A stretch of DNA of 64,000 nucleotides, from contig CALVHO010000007.1 of assembly GCA_944328445.1 (NCBI GenBank), positions 1 to 64,000 on the forward strand, given 5' to 3'. The notes under the pieces were generated by a model. That model made no database searches. It was not told the origin of the DNA and worked only from the letters and a program-made list of their open reading frames with translations. The DNA comes from an uncultured Clostridia bacterium. GTDB taxonomy: Bacteria; Bacillota; Clostridia; Christensenellales; Borkfalkiaceae. Of this stretch, positions 1-9,431 are shown piece by piece (the stretch's first letter is position 1; each line of letters starts with the position of its first letter). Made by a program: the position numbers and the translations under genes.

Positions 1-45
1 GGCAGCAACATGGCCCCGCGCTCCCGCGGGGCGGGGAGGGAGGAC

Positions 46-1740
46 ATGAAAGTTGTCATCATCGGCGGCGTCGCGGGCGGCGCCACGGCGGCCGCGCGCC
101 TGCGCCGCCTCGACGAGAGCGCCGAGATCGTCGTTTTGGAGCGCAGCGGCTACGTTTCGTACGCCAACTGCGGCCTGCCGTACTATGTGGGCGGGGTCAT
201 CCGCAACAAGGCCGCGCTCACGTTGCAGACGCCGCAGAGCTTCCGCGCGCGCTTCAACATAGACGTGCGCGTGCACAGCGAGGCCGTCGCCATCGACCGC
301 GCCCGCAAGACCGTGCGCGTGCGCGAGGTGCAGGGCGGCCGCGAATACGAGGAGAACTACGACAAGCTCATCCTCTCCCCGGGCGCGAAGGCCTTCGTGC
401 CGCCCGTGGCGGGGGCGGACGGCGCGCGCGTGTTCACGCTGCGCACGGTGGAGGATGCCTTCCGCATCGCGTCGTTCGTGGAGGAGAACGGCCCCGCCCG
501 CGCCGTCGTCGTCGGCGGCGGGTTCGTGGGGCTGGAAATGGCCGAAAACCTCGCCGCGCGCGGGCTGGGCGTGCAGCTCTGCGAGGGGGCGGGGCAGGTC
601 CTGCCGCAGCTGGACGAGGACATGGCCTGCTTCGTGCACGCGCGGCTGCGCGCCGCGGGCATCGGCCTGCGCTTCGGCGCGAAGGTGCTCGGCTTTGCCG
701 AGGACGGCGCGGGCGTCCGCGTGCGGACGGAGGCGGGGGAACTGGCGGCCGATCTCGCCGTCCTGGCCGTGGGCGTGGTGCCCGATACGGGGCTTGCCGC
801 GGCCGCGGGGCTGGAAACGGGCGCCCGCGGCGCCATCGTCGTGGACGGGCACATGCGCACCTCGGATGCGGACATCTACGCCGTCGGGGACGCGGTGCTC
901 GTCAAAAACGCGGTCACGGGTGCGGAGGGCTCCTTCGCGCTGGCGGGGCCCGCCAACCGCCAGGGCCGCATCGCGGCGGACAACGTCTGCGGCCTGCCCA
1001 CCCTCTACCGCGGTGCGCAGGGCTCCTCGGTGGTCAAGGTCTTTGACATGACCTGCGCCTTCACGGGGCTTTCGGAGCGGGCTGCAAAGGCCGCGGGCGT
1101 GGCGTATGACCGCGTCGTGCTCTTTTCGCCCGATCACGCCACCTATTATCCCGGCGCGCAGAACATGACGCTGAAAGTGTTGTTCAGCCCCGCGGACGGG
1201 CGCATCCTCGGCGCCCAGGCGGTGGGCTTTGCGGGCACCGAAAAGCGCATCGACGTGCTTGCCGCCTGCATCCGCGCCCGCATGACCGCGCAGGACTTGC
1301 AGGCCATAGACCTGTGCTACGCGCCGCCCTATTCCTCGGCCAAGGACCCCGTGAACATGGCGGGCTACGTCATCGAAAACGTGCGCGGCGGCTGCAAGCA
1401 GTTCCACTGGCAGGACCTGCCCGCCGTGTATGCCGACAAGGACGCCGTGCTTTTGGACGTGCGCACGGACGCCGAGTTCGCGGCGGGGCACTTCGCGGGG
1501 GCGCTGCACATCCCCGTCGACGAGCTGCGCTCCCGCATGAACGAGCTCGACAAGTCCAAAAAGATCTACGTCAACTGCCAGAGCGGGCTGCGCAGCTACA
1601 TCGCCTGCCGCATGCTGGCGGGCAGGGGGTTCGATTGCTACAACTTCTCGGGCGGGTACCGCTTTTACGCGGCCGTGGCCGAGAACGCCGCCGCCGAGGG
1701 CAGGGCCTGCCACCCCTGCGGCATCCCCGTGCAGGAATGA
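46..1740 (+). CDS. CoA-disulfide reductase-like flavoprotein with C-terminal rhodanese domain
   Basis: A 564-residue FAD/NAD(P)H disulfide oxidoreductase of the CoADR/NADH-oxidase/polysulfide-reductase group. The N-terminal FAD-binding glycine motif IGGVAGGATAAARLRR starts at residue 6. The single redox cysteine C42 lies in SYANCGLPYYVGG, the family signature. The NAD(P)-binding loop VVVGGGFVGLEMAE follows near residue 165. Residues about 460-560 form a rhodanese domain with active-site C511 (NCQSGLRSY), which is typical of CoADR-RHD proteins that reduce CoA-disulfide, CoA-persulfide or polysulfide in the cytoplasm. An ATG directly after a GGGAGGGAGG ribosome site was chosen over an upstream in-frame codon. 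It stands alone and ends at a bidirectional terminator. The exact substrate (CoA disulfide, polysulfide or oxygen) cannot be told from sequence. Confidence 0.9.
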   Translation: MKVVIIGGVAGGATAAARLRRLDESAEIVVLERSGYVSYANCGLPYYVGGVIRNKAALTLQTPQSFRARFNIDVRVHSEAVAIDRARKTVRVREVQGGREYEENYDKLILSPGAKAFVPPVAGADGARVFTLRTVEDAFRIASFVEENGPARAVVVGGGFVGLEMAENLAARGLGVQLCEGAGQVLPQLDEDMACFVHARLRAAGIGLRFGAKVLGFAEDGAGVRVRTEAGELAADLAVLAVGVVPDTGLAAAAGLETGARGAIVVDGHMRTSDADIYAVGDAVLVKNAVTGAEGSFALAGPANRQGRIAADNVCGLPTLYRGAQGSSVVKVFDMTCAFTGLSERAAKAAGVAYDRVVLFSPDHATYYPGAQNMTLKVLFSPADGRILGAQAVGFAGTEKRIDVLAACIRARMTAQDLQAIDLCYAPPYSSAKDPVNMAGYVIENVRGGCKQFHWQDLPAVYADKDAVLLDVRTDAEFAAGHFAGALHIPVDELRSRMNELDKSKKIYVNCQSGLRSYIACRMLAGRGFDCYNFSGGYRFYAAVAENAAAEGRACHPCGIPVQE

Positions 1741-1775
1741 ACGCAGCGGCCGCCCCGCGCGGAGCAAAAAAGTAA

Positions 1776-1821
1776 AAAGGGGCGCCCCGTCCGCACAAAA
1801 GTGCGGACGGGGCGCTTTTTT
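1776..1821. terminator. Bidirectional intrinsic terminator
   Basis: A 15-bp perfect stem (GCGCCCCGTCCGCAC with its complement) around an AAAA loop is followed by six T and preceded by an A-run. It serves the convergent CoADR and WYL-regulator genes. Confidence 0.9.
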
Positions 1822-1830
1822 CATGTCCGT

Positions 1831-2754
1831 TCAGCCGCCGTACTGCGCGGCCAGCGCCGCGGCGCGGGCGCGCACCGCTTCGGCCAGGGCGGGCGGGGAA
1901 AGCACCTTCACGCCGTCGCCGAAGGAGAGGATCTTGGAGAGCAGCACCTCGCCCGCGGGCAGGGTGGCCTCGGCTACGATCGGATCGCCCGTGCGGATGT
2001 TCTCCATGCCCAGCCATTCCTCCATGTCGGGCAGGGCCGCGGGTCGAACGGAAAAGCGCACCTCCACCAGCTCCGTGTCGGCAAAGCTGAATTTCAGGGG
2101 CAGATGGGCGCGGTCCACCTCCCGCCGCTCGAAGCGTTCGCCCGTCCTGCGCGCGCTGCGGATGCGCCCCACGCGGAACAGGCGGAAGTCCTTGCGGGTG
2201 CGGCACCAGGCGTACAGGTACCAGATGTTTTGCTTGTAAATGAGCAGGTGCGCCTCCACCGTGCGCCGCGTCTCCCGCCCCGCGCGGTCGGTGTAGCAAA
2301 GTTCGAGGCATTCGCGCTCCTCGGCGGCCGTTTCCAGCACGTTCAGCTTGTCCGAAAAGTTGTAGGCGTCCCCCCATGTCCCGTTGTCGACGAGCACATA
2401 GCCCGAAACGGCCAGCGCCCGCCCGTCCGCCTTGCTCTGCATGGCCAGCTTGTCCAGCGCCTGCTTCACCGTCTCGTCGCGCATCTGCTCGTACAGCGCG
2501 CCCAGCGCGTTCACGGCCGCGGCGTATTCCTCTTTCGTGAAAAAATTTTCGGGCAGTTTGTAGGTGTCGGGCAGGCATATCCCGCCGTTCCTGCCGCGTA
2601 TGATATCGAGCGGCACCCCCGCCACGATCAGCTCTTCGAGATAGCGGCGGATGCTGCGTTCGGAAACGCCCGCGTCCCGTGCCAGTTCGGCCGCCGTCAC
2701 GCTGCGGCGCTGCAACAGGCGGAACAGGATGCGCAGCATGGCTTGAAATTTCAT
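1831..2754 (-). CDS. WYL-domain HTH transcriptional regulator (YafY type)
   Basis: A 307-residue regulator with an N-terminal winged HTH (about residues 5-60, SVTAAELARDAGVSERSIRR) and a WYL domain in the middle (KQNIWYLYAWCRTRKDFRLF near 175-195, ending in the arginine-rich RVGRI segment), followed by a WCX-type C-terminal region. Such proteins are cytoplasmic transcription factors whose WYL domain senses a ligand, often nucleic acid or a nucleotide. The ATG follows an ACGGAGGAC ribosome site. A strong promoter with an embedded palindrome lies just upstream and suggests autoregulation. The target genes are unknown; the divergent small ORF is the nearest candidate. Confidence 0.9.
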   Translation of the reverse strand: MKFQAMLRILFRLLQRRSVTAAELARDAGVSERSIRRYLEELIVAGVPLDIIRGRNGGICLPDTYKLPENFFTKEEYAAAVNALGALYEQMRDETVKQALDKLAMQSKADGRALAVSGYVLVDNGTWGDAYNFSDKLNVLETAAEERECLELCYTDRAGRETRRTVEAHLLIYKQNIWYLYAWCRTRKDFRLFRVGRIRSARRTGERFERREVDRAHLPLKFSFADTELVEVRFSVRPAALPDMEEWLGMENIRTGDPIVAEATLPAGEVLLSKILSFGDGVKVLSPPALAEAVRARAAALAAQYGG

Positions 2755-2784
2755 GGCCCGTCCTCCGTAAATTTTCTTGGAAAT

Positions 2785-2813
2785 ATTTTATAAAATATGA
2801 CAATATCTGTCAA
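2785..2813 (-). promoter_or_regulatory. Promoter of the WYL regulator with embedded operator palindrome
   Basis: On the minus strand a perfect -35 TTGACA is followed by 17 bp and TAAAAT. The spacer and -35 contain the inverted repeat TGACA-N5-TGTCA (2798-2812), so a dimer bound there would block the polymerase. This is a likely autoregulatory operator. Confidence 0.75.
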
Positions 2814-2860
2814 GTATTTTGTGTTACAATGCGGCCGTAAACAGCCAAAGGAGGCCCGCC

Positions 2861-3367
2861 ATGAAGGGAACCAACCAAAAAAGGGGAGAAAATACGGTGT
2901 TTTTGCCCGCGGAGCCGCGCGGCCGCGTGCGCATCGCCGAGGGCGCGGCTGCCCGTTGCGCGCGCTTCGGTGCGGCCCCCGTCCGTGCGGGCGGGGCCGC
3001 CGTACCCGTATCCCGCGGCGGGCGCTTCGGGGCGTCCGCCTGCGCGGGCGAGGGCATCGCCGCCCTGTGGGCGCGGGCCTACCTGGCGCGCGCGTCCGCC
3101 GCGCTGCGGGCCGCAAGCGAACGTGCCAAAGAAAATAGGGGTATGTTTGGCGCAAACGGCCCCGCGGGCGCCGCTGCGGCGCCCGCGGGGCGGCCGTGCG
3201 TCCGCCGCGCTTTTTGCGGCGCGGCCGCCGCCCCGCTGCCCGCGCGCCCCTTGCCGCCTTTTTGCGCCCCGCAGCCCCCGCGCGCACCGCGGGAGGACGC
3301 CCTCGACGAGGGCATCGCCGCCCTGCGCCGCCTGCGCGGGCTGAACGTTTCCGAGCGCCTCGGCTGA
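2861..3367 (+). CDS. Hypothetical Ala/Arg/Pro-rich protein
   Basis: A 168-residue open frame with no recognised domain, rich in Ala, Arg, Gly and Pro. It could be a spurious frame in GC-rich DNA. In its favour, the start follows a strong AAAGGAGG site at good spacing, a TACAAT -10-like box lies 31 nt upstream, and a canonical terminator follows 40 bp after the stop, so the stretch looks like a transcription unit. The C-terminus (EGIAALRRLRGLNVSERLG) looks helical and more protein-like than the middle. It is divergent from the WYL regulator. No function is assigned. Confidence 0.4.
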   Translation: MKGTNQKRGENTVFLPAEPRGRVRIAEGAAARCARFGAAPVRAGGAAVPVSRGGRFGASACAGEGIAALWARAYLARASAALRAASERAKENRGMFGANGPAGAAAAPAGRPCVRRAFCGAAAAPLPARPLPPFCAPQPPRAPREDALDEGIAALRRLRGLNVSERLG

Positions 3368-3406
3368 GCGCCCGCCCCTTCGCGCCCCGCCTTTTCCGCA
3401 AGGTCC

Positions 3407-3447
3407 CGCCGCCCCGCGCCCGCCAGGCGCGGGGCGGCGTCTTTTTT
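3407..3447 (+). terminator. Intrinsic terminator
   Basis: A GC-rich stem of 13-14 bp (GCCGCCCCGCGCC and its complement) with a 5-nt loop is followed by GTC and six T. It closes the unit carrying the small hypothetical gene. Confidence 0.8.
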
Positions 3448-3565
3448 GTATGCGCGCGTTTGTGCCGCCGCGGCGCCGCGTTCCGCGCCCCTCCTTCCCG
3501 CGGCGGGGGGAGAGGGCGGGGGAATGTTCAGTACAGGTTATACCCGCCATAAATTATCCGTATAG

Positions 3566-4984
<1,419 letters not shown>

Positions 4985-5013
4985 CCTCCGCACAAGACCG
5001 ACCGAACATTCAG

Positions 5014-5039
5014 AAAGCGCACCCGCGGGTGCGCTTTTT
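5014..5039. terminator. Bidirectional terminator after gdhA
   Basis: A perfect stem GCGCACCC/GGGTGCGC is flanked by AAA and TTTTT. It lies between the convergent gdhA and DeoR genes. Confidence 0.85.
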
Positions 5040-5093
5040 GCGTGGCGTTTGCGCGTGTGCCCGCGTCGGCGCCGGCGGCTTGCGGACATGCAG

Positions 5094-5129
5094 GCGCGCC
5101 GCCCGTTCGGGCGGCGCGCTTCGTCTTTT
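5094..5129 (+). terminator. Second hairpin, possible backup terminator
   Basis: An 11-bp perfect stem GCGCGCCGCCC with GTTC loop is followed by TTCGTCTTTT. The T tract is interrupted, so this is weaker than the preceding terminator. Confidence 0.5.
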
Positions 5130-5166
5130 GTATATTATTCATCGTCTGCGGGCTGGCCCGCGGGCG

Positions 5167-5925
5167 TTAAATGACGACGATGTTTTTGGCCTCGAACTTT
5201 TCCTTCACGCTCTGGGGGAAGCCGTCGTCGGTGATGAGCACGTCGATGCTCTCGGGCGTGGCGAAGGTGTAGGGCATGATCTTGCCGATCTTGGAAGTGT
5301 CGAGCATCATGTACACCATCTTGGCGCGGGCGAGGATGAACTTCAACAGTTCGCTCTCCACCTGCGATACGCAGGAAAAGCCCTGTTCAAAGGAGAAGGC
5401 CGAAGCCGAGATGATGGCCAGCTCGAAGTTTGTGTTCTCCAAAAACACCTTGGTGTAGGGGGAGGCGGTGGAGAGGTTCTCCTTGATGAGCGAGCCGCCC
5501 ACGATGATGACTTCGGGCTGTTTTTTGTGCGCCAGCTCCTCGGCCACCACCAGCCCGTTGGTGAAGATGTGGCAGGGCCTGTCGGGCAGTTCCTTGGCCA
5601 AAGCGAGCGCCGTGGTGCCGCCGTCCAGGAACAGGCTCACGCCCTCGTCGATGAGGGATACGGCCTTTTTGGCGATGACCTTTTTGGCGTCGGTGTTGAT
5701 GGTGGACTTCTGCGCATAGGCCTCGCCCGAGCGCTTTTGTACTTCCAAAACCGACATGGCCCCTCCGCGGATGCGGATGACCTTGTTCTCTTTTTCCAGC
5801 TCCAAAAGGTCGCGGCGCAGCGTCATGTCCGATACGTCGGGGAACTGCACGGCGAGCTCTTCCAGGCTCATTTTGCCGTTTTTCTCGATCAACAATGCGA
5901 TCTCTTCGATGCGGGTGCGTTTCGT
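5167..5925 (-). CDS. DeoR-family transcriptional regulator, probable ACG start
   Basis: A DeoR/GlpR-type sugar-operon repressor. It has an N-terminal winged HTH (about residues 4-57: RIEEIALLIEKNGKMSLEEL, then VSDMTLRRDLLELEKENKVIRIRGGA) and a C-terminal sugar-phosphate sensor fold with LFLDGGTTALALAKEL and FTNGLVVAEEL. The first in-frame ATG (5958) lies inside the promoter's TATAAT box, so it cannot be in the mRNA. A GGGAGG ribosome site lies 8 nt before the codon ACG (5925-5923), exactly where family members begin (xKRTRIEE). I therefore place the start at that rare ACG codon (252 residues); the next in-frame ATG would delete much of the HTH. The controlled metabolite is unknown. Confidence 0.8.
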   Translation of the reverse strand, partial: TKRTRIEEIALLIEKNGKMSLEELAVQFPDVSDMTLRRDLLELEKENKVIRIRGGAMSVLEVQKRSGEAYAQKSTINTDAKKVIAKKAVSLIDEGVSLFLDGGTTALALAKELPDRPCHIFTNGLVVAEELAHKKQPEVIIVGGSLIKENLSTASPYTKVFLENTNFELAIISASAFSFEQGFSCVSQVESELLKFILARAKMVYMMLDTSKIGKIMPYTFATPESIDVLITDDGFPQSVKEKFEAKNIVVI

Positions 5926-5948
5926 GGCGGTGTCCTCCCGTTGGGTTC

Positions 5949-6018
5949 TTGCAACCATTATAACATATTTCACAAATGTTTGCAACAAAATTTTCAAATT
6001 GTGTGAAAGTTTTGCAAC
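5949..6018. repeat. Three helically phased TTGCAAC repeats, probable operator
   Basis: TTGCAAC occurs at 5949-5955, 5980-5986 and 6012-6018, spaced 31 and 32 bp apart, or three DNA turns. The middle copy overlaps the -35 box of the DeoR gene. Regular spacing in the divergent promoter region suggests binding sites for an oligomeric repressor, most simply the DeoR protein itself. Confidence 0.5.
5957..5985 (-). promoter_or_regulatory. Promoter of the DeoR regulator
   Basis: Minus strand TTGCAA, 17 bp, perfect TATAAT. The last A plus T of the -10 box and the next G form the misleading ATG. Transcription should start about 7 nt downstream, leaving a short leader containing the GGGAGG site. Confidence 0.8.
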
Positions 6019-6054
6019 ATTTCCAAAAATATTTTTTTGGGCGGCGAAAAAGCA

Positions 6055-6083
6055 TTGAATTTTCCGCACAAAAACGGTATAAT
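6055..6083 (+). promoter_or_regulatory. Promoter of the 6.1-kb hypothetical gene
   Basis: TTGAAT, 17 bp, perfect TATAAT. It lies 34 bp before the ATG and is divergent from the DeoR promoter. Confidence 0.8.
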
Positions 6084-6116
6084 CAAAGGCGAAACGACCA
6101 AGATCCGGAGGCAGCG

Positions 6117-6743
6117 ATGAGCGACGATCTTTTGCGCGACCTGGACGACTTTTTTGCCAAGACGTACACCGATTTCGACCGCATCAGCGCGATGCCTTCC
6201 TACGAATCGGTGACCATTTCGCAGATCCTGAAAAACCGCAACCGCATCGAGGAGGGGCAGATCGCCACCAACGAGATGCGCAAGATCGCCTGGCAGCCGA
6301 ACAGGGACGCCGTGTTGGCCGAACTGAAAGAGCGCCATGTCGACAGCGCCTTTTCCTTCTCCTTCCGCCCCGCGCCTTTGGGCGCGCGCATACGGGCCTT
6401 TTTCGGCTCCAAGGCGCATGCGGGCGCCCTTCTGGCCGCCTTCGTGCGTAAGTACGGCGGCAGGGAAGAGGAGGCGGCCGAACACCTCGGGCTTTCCCCC
6501 GCGGTGTGGAAGGGGCTCCGCCGCGGCAGGTTCCTGCCCGAAAAGCAGCTGCTGTTCAGGGCCATGCTCTCGTACGGCTTTTCGCGCGAGGACGGCGCCG
6601 TGCTCATGCGCGCCGCCGGCGCATATTATGATATGAACACCGTGCAGGACGTCGTCGTGTGTTACCTCGTCAGTTACCGCGTTCTCAACCGCGATATGAT
6701 CGCCCGCGCCTTCGCGGAATATCGCCTGCGGCCCGTGCTGTAA
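6117..6743 (+). CDS. Hypothetical protein with HTH-like C-terminal half
   Basis: A 208-residue soluble protein that I cannot name. The N-terminal third (MSDDLLRDLDDFFAKTY) is acidic and helical. Residues about 100-205 contain a helix-turn-helix-like pattern (EEAAEHLGLSPAVWKGLRRG), then a segment resembling a bacterial regulatory C-terminal module (AMLSYGFSREDGAVLMRAAG, then VVVCYLVSYRVLNRDMIARA). The start follows CCGGAGGCAGCG. It precedes cysE-alaS by 74 bp without a visible terminator, so it may be the first gene of that operon. A DNA- or protein-binding role is inference only. Confidence 0.75.
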   Translation: MSDDLLRDLDDFFAKTYTDFDRISAMPSYESVTISQILKNRNRIEEGQIATNEMRKIAWQPNRDAVLAELKERHVDSAFSFSFRPAPLGARIRAFFGSKAHAGALLAAFVRKYGGREEEAAEHLGLSPAVWKGLRRGRFLPEKQLLFRAMLSYGFSREDGAVLMRAAGAYYDMNTVQDVVVCYLVSYRVLNRDMIARAFAEYRLRPVL

Positions 6744-6817
6744 AGCGGAAAAAGGGGCCTGCGGCCCGTTCGCGGCGCAGGGGCGCGCCGCGCCTGCACG
6801 AAACAAGGAGAGAGAGT

Positions 6818-7564
6818 ATGTTCAAACGCCTACGCGCGGACATCGAGGCGGCCAAGCGCAACGACCCCGCCGCGCGCAACAAATTTGAGATCTGGCTGAC
6901 CTATTCGGGGGTGCACGCGCTGTCGTGGCACCGCTGGGCCAACTTTTTGTATCGGGCGCACCTGAAACTTCTGGCCCGCCTGACCAGCCAGTTCGCCAAA
7001 TTTCTGACGGGCATCGAGATCCACCCCGCCGCGAAGATCGAGGGCGGCGTGTTCATCGACCACGGCGCGGGCGTCGTCATCGGCGAAACGGCCGAAGTCA
7101 AGAGCGGCGTCGTCATTTACCAGGGCGTCACCCTCGGCGGCACGGGCAAGGAAAAGGGCAAGCGCCACCCGACCATCGAAAAGGACGTCATCATCTCCGC
7201 GGGCGCCAAGGTGCTTGGCGGGTTCACGGTGGGCGAGGGCGCCAAGATCGGCGCCGGCGCCGTCGTGTTGAAGGAAGTCCCCCCGCACGCCACCGTCGTC
7301 GGCGTGCCCGCGCGCGTGGTGCGCATCCGCGGCGAAAAGCCTGACCTGTTGCAGGAAAAGGTAGACCCGAACGCCGAGGAGATCCGCGCCCTCAAATGCC
7401 GCGTGCACAAGCTCGAAGCCGCGCTCGAAAAGCTCACGGGCGAGAGCTTCGCGTGCACGCAGGAAGAGATCTTCCCCGTGGCCGCGGGGCCGCAGCCCGC
7501 CGCGGCGGAAAGCGCGGGGCAGGGTGGCGAAGAGAAAAACAGAGAAGAGGCAGACAGGCAATGA
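6818..7564 (+). CDS. cysE: Serine O-acetyltransferase
   Basis: A 248-residue acetyltransferase that makes O-acetylserine from serine and acetyl-CoA, the committed step of cysteine synthesis. After the N-terminal helices comes the left-handed beta-helix with hexapeptide repeats (EIHPAAKIEGGVFIDHGAGV, then IGETAEVKSGVVIYQGVTLGGTGKEKGKRHPTI), including the catalytic His-Asp context DHGAGVVIGE. The C-terminus is extended beyond the usual length by about 50 residues, charged and partly coiled. The stop overlaps the alaS start (ATGA), so the two are translationally coupled. The start follows AAGGAGAGAGAG. Confidence 0.93.
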   Translation: MFKRLRADIEAAKRNDPAARNKFEIWLTYSGVHALSWHRWANFLYRAHLKLLARLTSQFAKFLTGIEIHPAAKIEGGVFIDHGAGVVIGETAEVKSGVVIYQGVTLGGTGKEKGKRHPTIEKDVIISAGAKVLGGFTVGEGAKIGAGAVVLKEVPPHATVVGVPARVVRIRGEKPDLLQEKVDPNAEEIRALKCRVHKLEAALEKLTGESFACTQEEIFPVAAGPQPAAAESAGQGGEEKNREEADRQ

Positions 7565-9390
7565 TTACATCCAAAGAATTGCGCAACAAATGGTTATCCT
7601 TTTACGAGGGAAAGGGCCACGTCAACATCGGCGCGGTCTCCCTCATCGGCGACGGCACCACGGGCGTCATGTTCAACGTGGCGGGGATGCAGCCGCTCAT
7701 GCCCTACCTTTTGGGGCAGCCGCACCCCGCGGGCAAGCGCCTGTGCAACGTGCAGGGCTGCGTGCGCACCGTCGACATCGAGTCCGTCGGAGACGCTTCC
7801 CACTTCACCTTTTTCGAGATGATGGGCAACTGGTCGCTGGGCGATTACTTCAAAAAGGAAAAGACGGCCTGGACGTTCGAGCTTCTGACCGAGGTCTTCG
7901 GGCTGGACAAGGACAAGATCTGTTCCACCGTGTTCGCGGGCAACGAGTCCGCCCCGCGCGACGACGAGACGGCGCAGCTGCTCATCGGCCTCGGCATCCG
8001 TCCCGAGCACATCTTTTATCTGGACAAGTCCAACAACTGGTGGGAGCTCGAAGGCACCGTGGGCACCCCCTGCGGCCCCGACAACGAGTGGTTTTATCCC
8101 ATCACCGACCAGGAGTGCGGCCGTGAACATTGCGACATCAACTGCCCCTGCGGCCGCTACGTCGAGATCGGCAACGACGTGTACATGCAGTACAAAAAGA
8201 CGCAGGACGGCTATGTTCCGCTCGAAAACAAGAACGTGGATACGGGCTTCGGGCTGGACCGCATGCTCGCCTTCCTCAACGGCCTGACCGACGGCTACAA
8301 GACCGACCTCTTCGCGGGGGCGATCGCCCGCCTGGAAGAGCTCTCGGGCCAAAAATACGACGGCGGCGGCCAGGCGCAGAAGGCCATGCGCATCGTCGCC
8401 GACCACACCCGCACGGCGGTCATGCTCATCGGCGACGTGAACGGCATCCTCCCTTCCAACACGGGCGCGGGCTATATCCTGCGCAGGCTGATGCGCCGCG
8501 CCATCCGCTGGTGCCGCACCCTGGGCGTGGCGGGCAGCGCCATGCAGGAGGTGGCCAAGGTGTTCATCGACGAGGTGTACGGCGAGGCCTATCCGCTCCT
8601 CCCGCAAAAGCGCGCCTACATCCTCGAAGAGATCGCCCGCGAGACCGAGCGCTTCGAGGCCACCCTCGAAAAGGGCACCAAGGAGTTTGAAAAGACGGTG
8701 CTCGGCTTGGAGCGCAAAAACGAGTTCATGTCCAAACAGGACCCCGCCTACGTCAAAGAGACGCAGATCGGCGGCAAGGCGGCCTTCAAGCTGTACGATA
8801 CTTACGGCTTCCCGCTCGAACTCACGGTGGAGATGGCCGCCGAGCGCGGCCTGACGGTGGACGAGGCGGGCTTTGCCGCCGCCTTCAAGGAACACCAGGA
8901 AAAGAGCCACGCGCAGGTTTCGGCGGGCGAGTTCAAGGGCGGCCTGGCCGATACGGGCGCCGCCACCACCCGCCTGCACACCGCCACCCACCTTCTGAAC
9001 GCCGCGCTCAAACAGGTGCTCTCGCCCGACGTCAACCAAAAGGGCAGCAACATCACCCCCGAGCGGCTGCGCTTCGACTTCAACTTCCCCCGCCCCATGA
9101 CGGCGGAAGAGGTCAAGGCCGTCGAAGACCTGGTCAACGAAAAGATCCGGGAAAACATCCCCGTCGTGTTCGAGGAGATGCCCTACGAGCGCGCGCGGGA
9201 GGAGGGCGTCGTCGGCGTGTTCGACAGCAAGTACGGAGACGTCGTCAAGACCTATTCCATCGGCACCTTCTCGCGCGAGATGTGCGGCGGCCCGCACGCC
9301 GCGTCCACGGGCGAGCTCGGGCACTTCAAGATCGTGAAGGAGCAGTCCTCCTCCGCGGGCGTGCGCCGCATCAAGGCGGTTTTGGAGTGA
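7561..9390 (+). CDS. alaS: Short alanyl-tRNA synthetase lacking the C-Ala domain
   Basis: A class II synthetase charging tRNA-Ala, 609 residues against about 875 in most bacteria. Motif 2 (FFEMMGNWSLGDYFKK) and motif 3 (DTGFGLDRMLAFLNG) are present, followed by the tRNA-recognition helices and the editing domain with its zinc ligands H473-x3-H477 (HTATH) and C575-x3-H579 (CGGPH). The frame ends right after the editing domain (GVRRIKAVLE), so the DHHA1-type C-Ala oligomerisation/tRNA-elbow domain is absent and no continuation is seen downstream. This short architecture is known in some lineages. It overlaps cysE by four bases. Confidence 0.92.
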   Translation: MITSKELRNKWLSFYEGKGHVNIGAVSLIGDGTTGVMFNVAGMQPLMPYLLGQPHPAGKRLCNVQGCVRTVDIESVGDASHFTFFEMMGNWSLGDYFKKEKTAWTFELLTEVFGLDKDKICSTVFAGNESAPRDDETAQLLIGLGIRPEHIFYLDKSNNWWELEGTVGTPCGPDNEWFYPITDQECGREHCDINCPCGRYVEIGNDVYMQYKKTQDGYVPLENKNVDTGFGLDRMLAFLNGLTDGYKTDLFAGAIARLEELSGQKYDGGGQAQKAMRIVADHTRTAVMLIGDVNGILPSNTGAGYILRRLMRRAIRWCRTLGVAGSAMQEVAKVFIDEVYGEAYPLLPQKRAYILEEIARETERFEATLEKGTKEFEKTVLGLERKNEFMSKQDPAYVKETQIGGKAAFKLYDTYGFPLELTVEMAAERGLTVDEAGFAAAFKEHQEKSHAQVSAGEFKGGLADTGAATTRLHTATHLLNAALKQVLSPDVNQKGSNITPERLRFDFNFPRPMTAEEVKAVEDLVNEKIRENIPVVFEEMPYERAREEGVVGVFDSKYGDVVKTYSIGTFSREMCGGPHAASTGELGHFKIVKEQSSSAGVRRIKAVLE

Positions 9391-9431
9391 ACGCCGCGCG
9401 GCCGTGCGGACGGCAATTTTGAGGCAAATAC

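Noticed and set aside
5958..6069. Longer N-terminus for the DeoR regulator from upstream starts
   Set aside because: Those codons lie in or upstream of the promoter, and the residues do not match DeoR N-termini.
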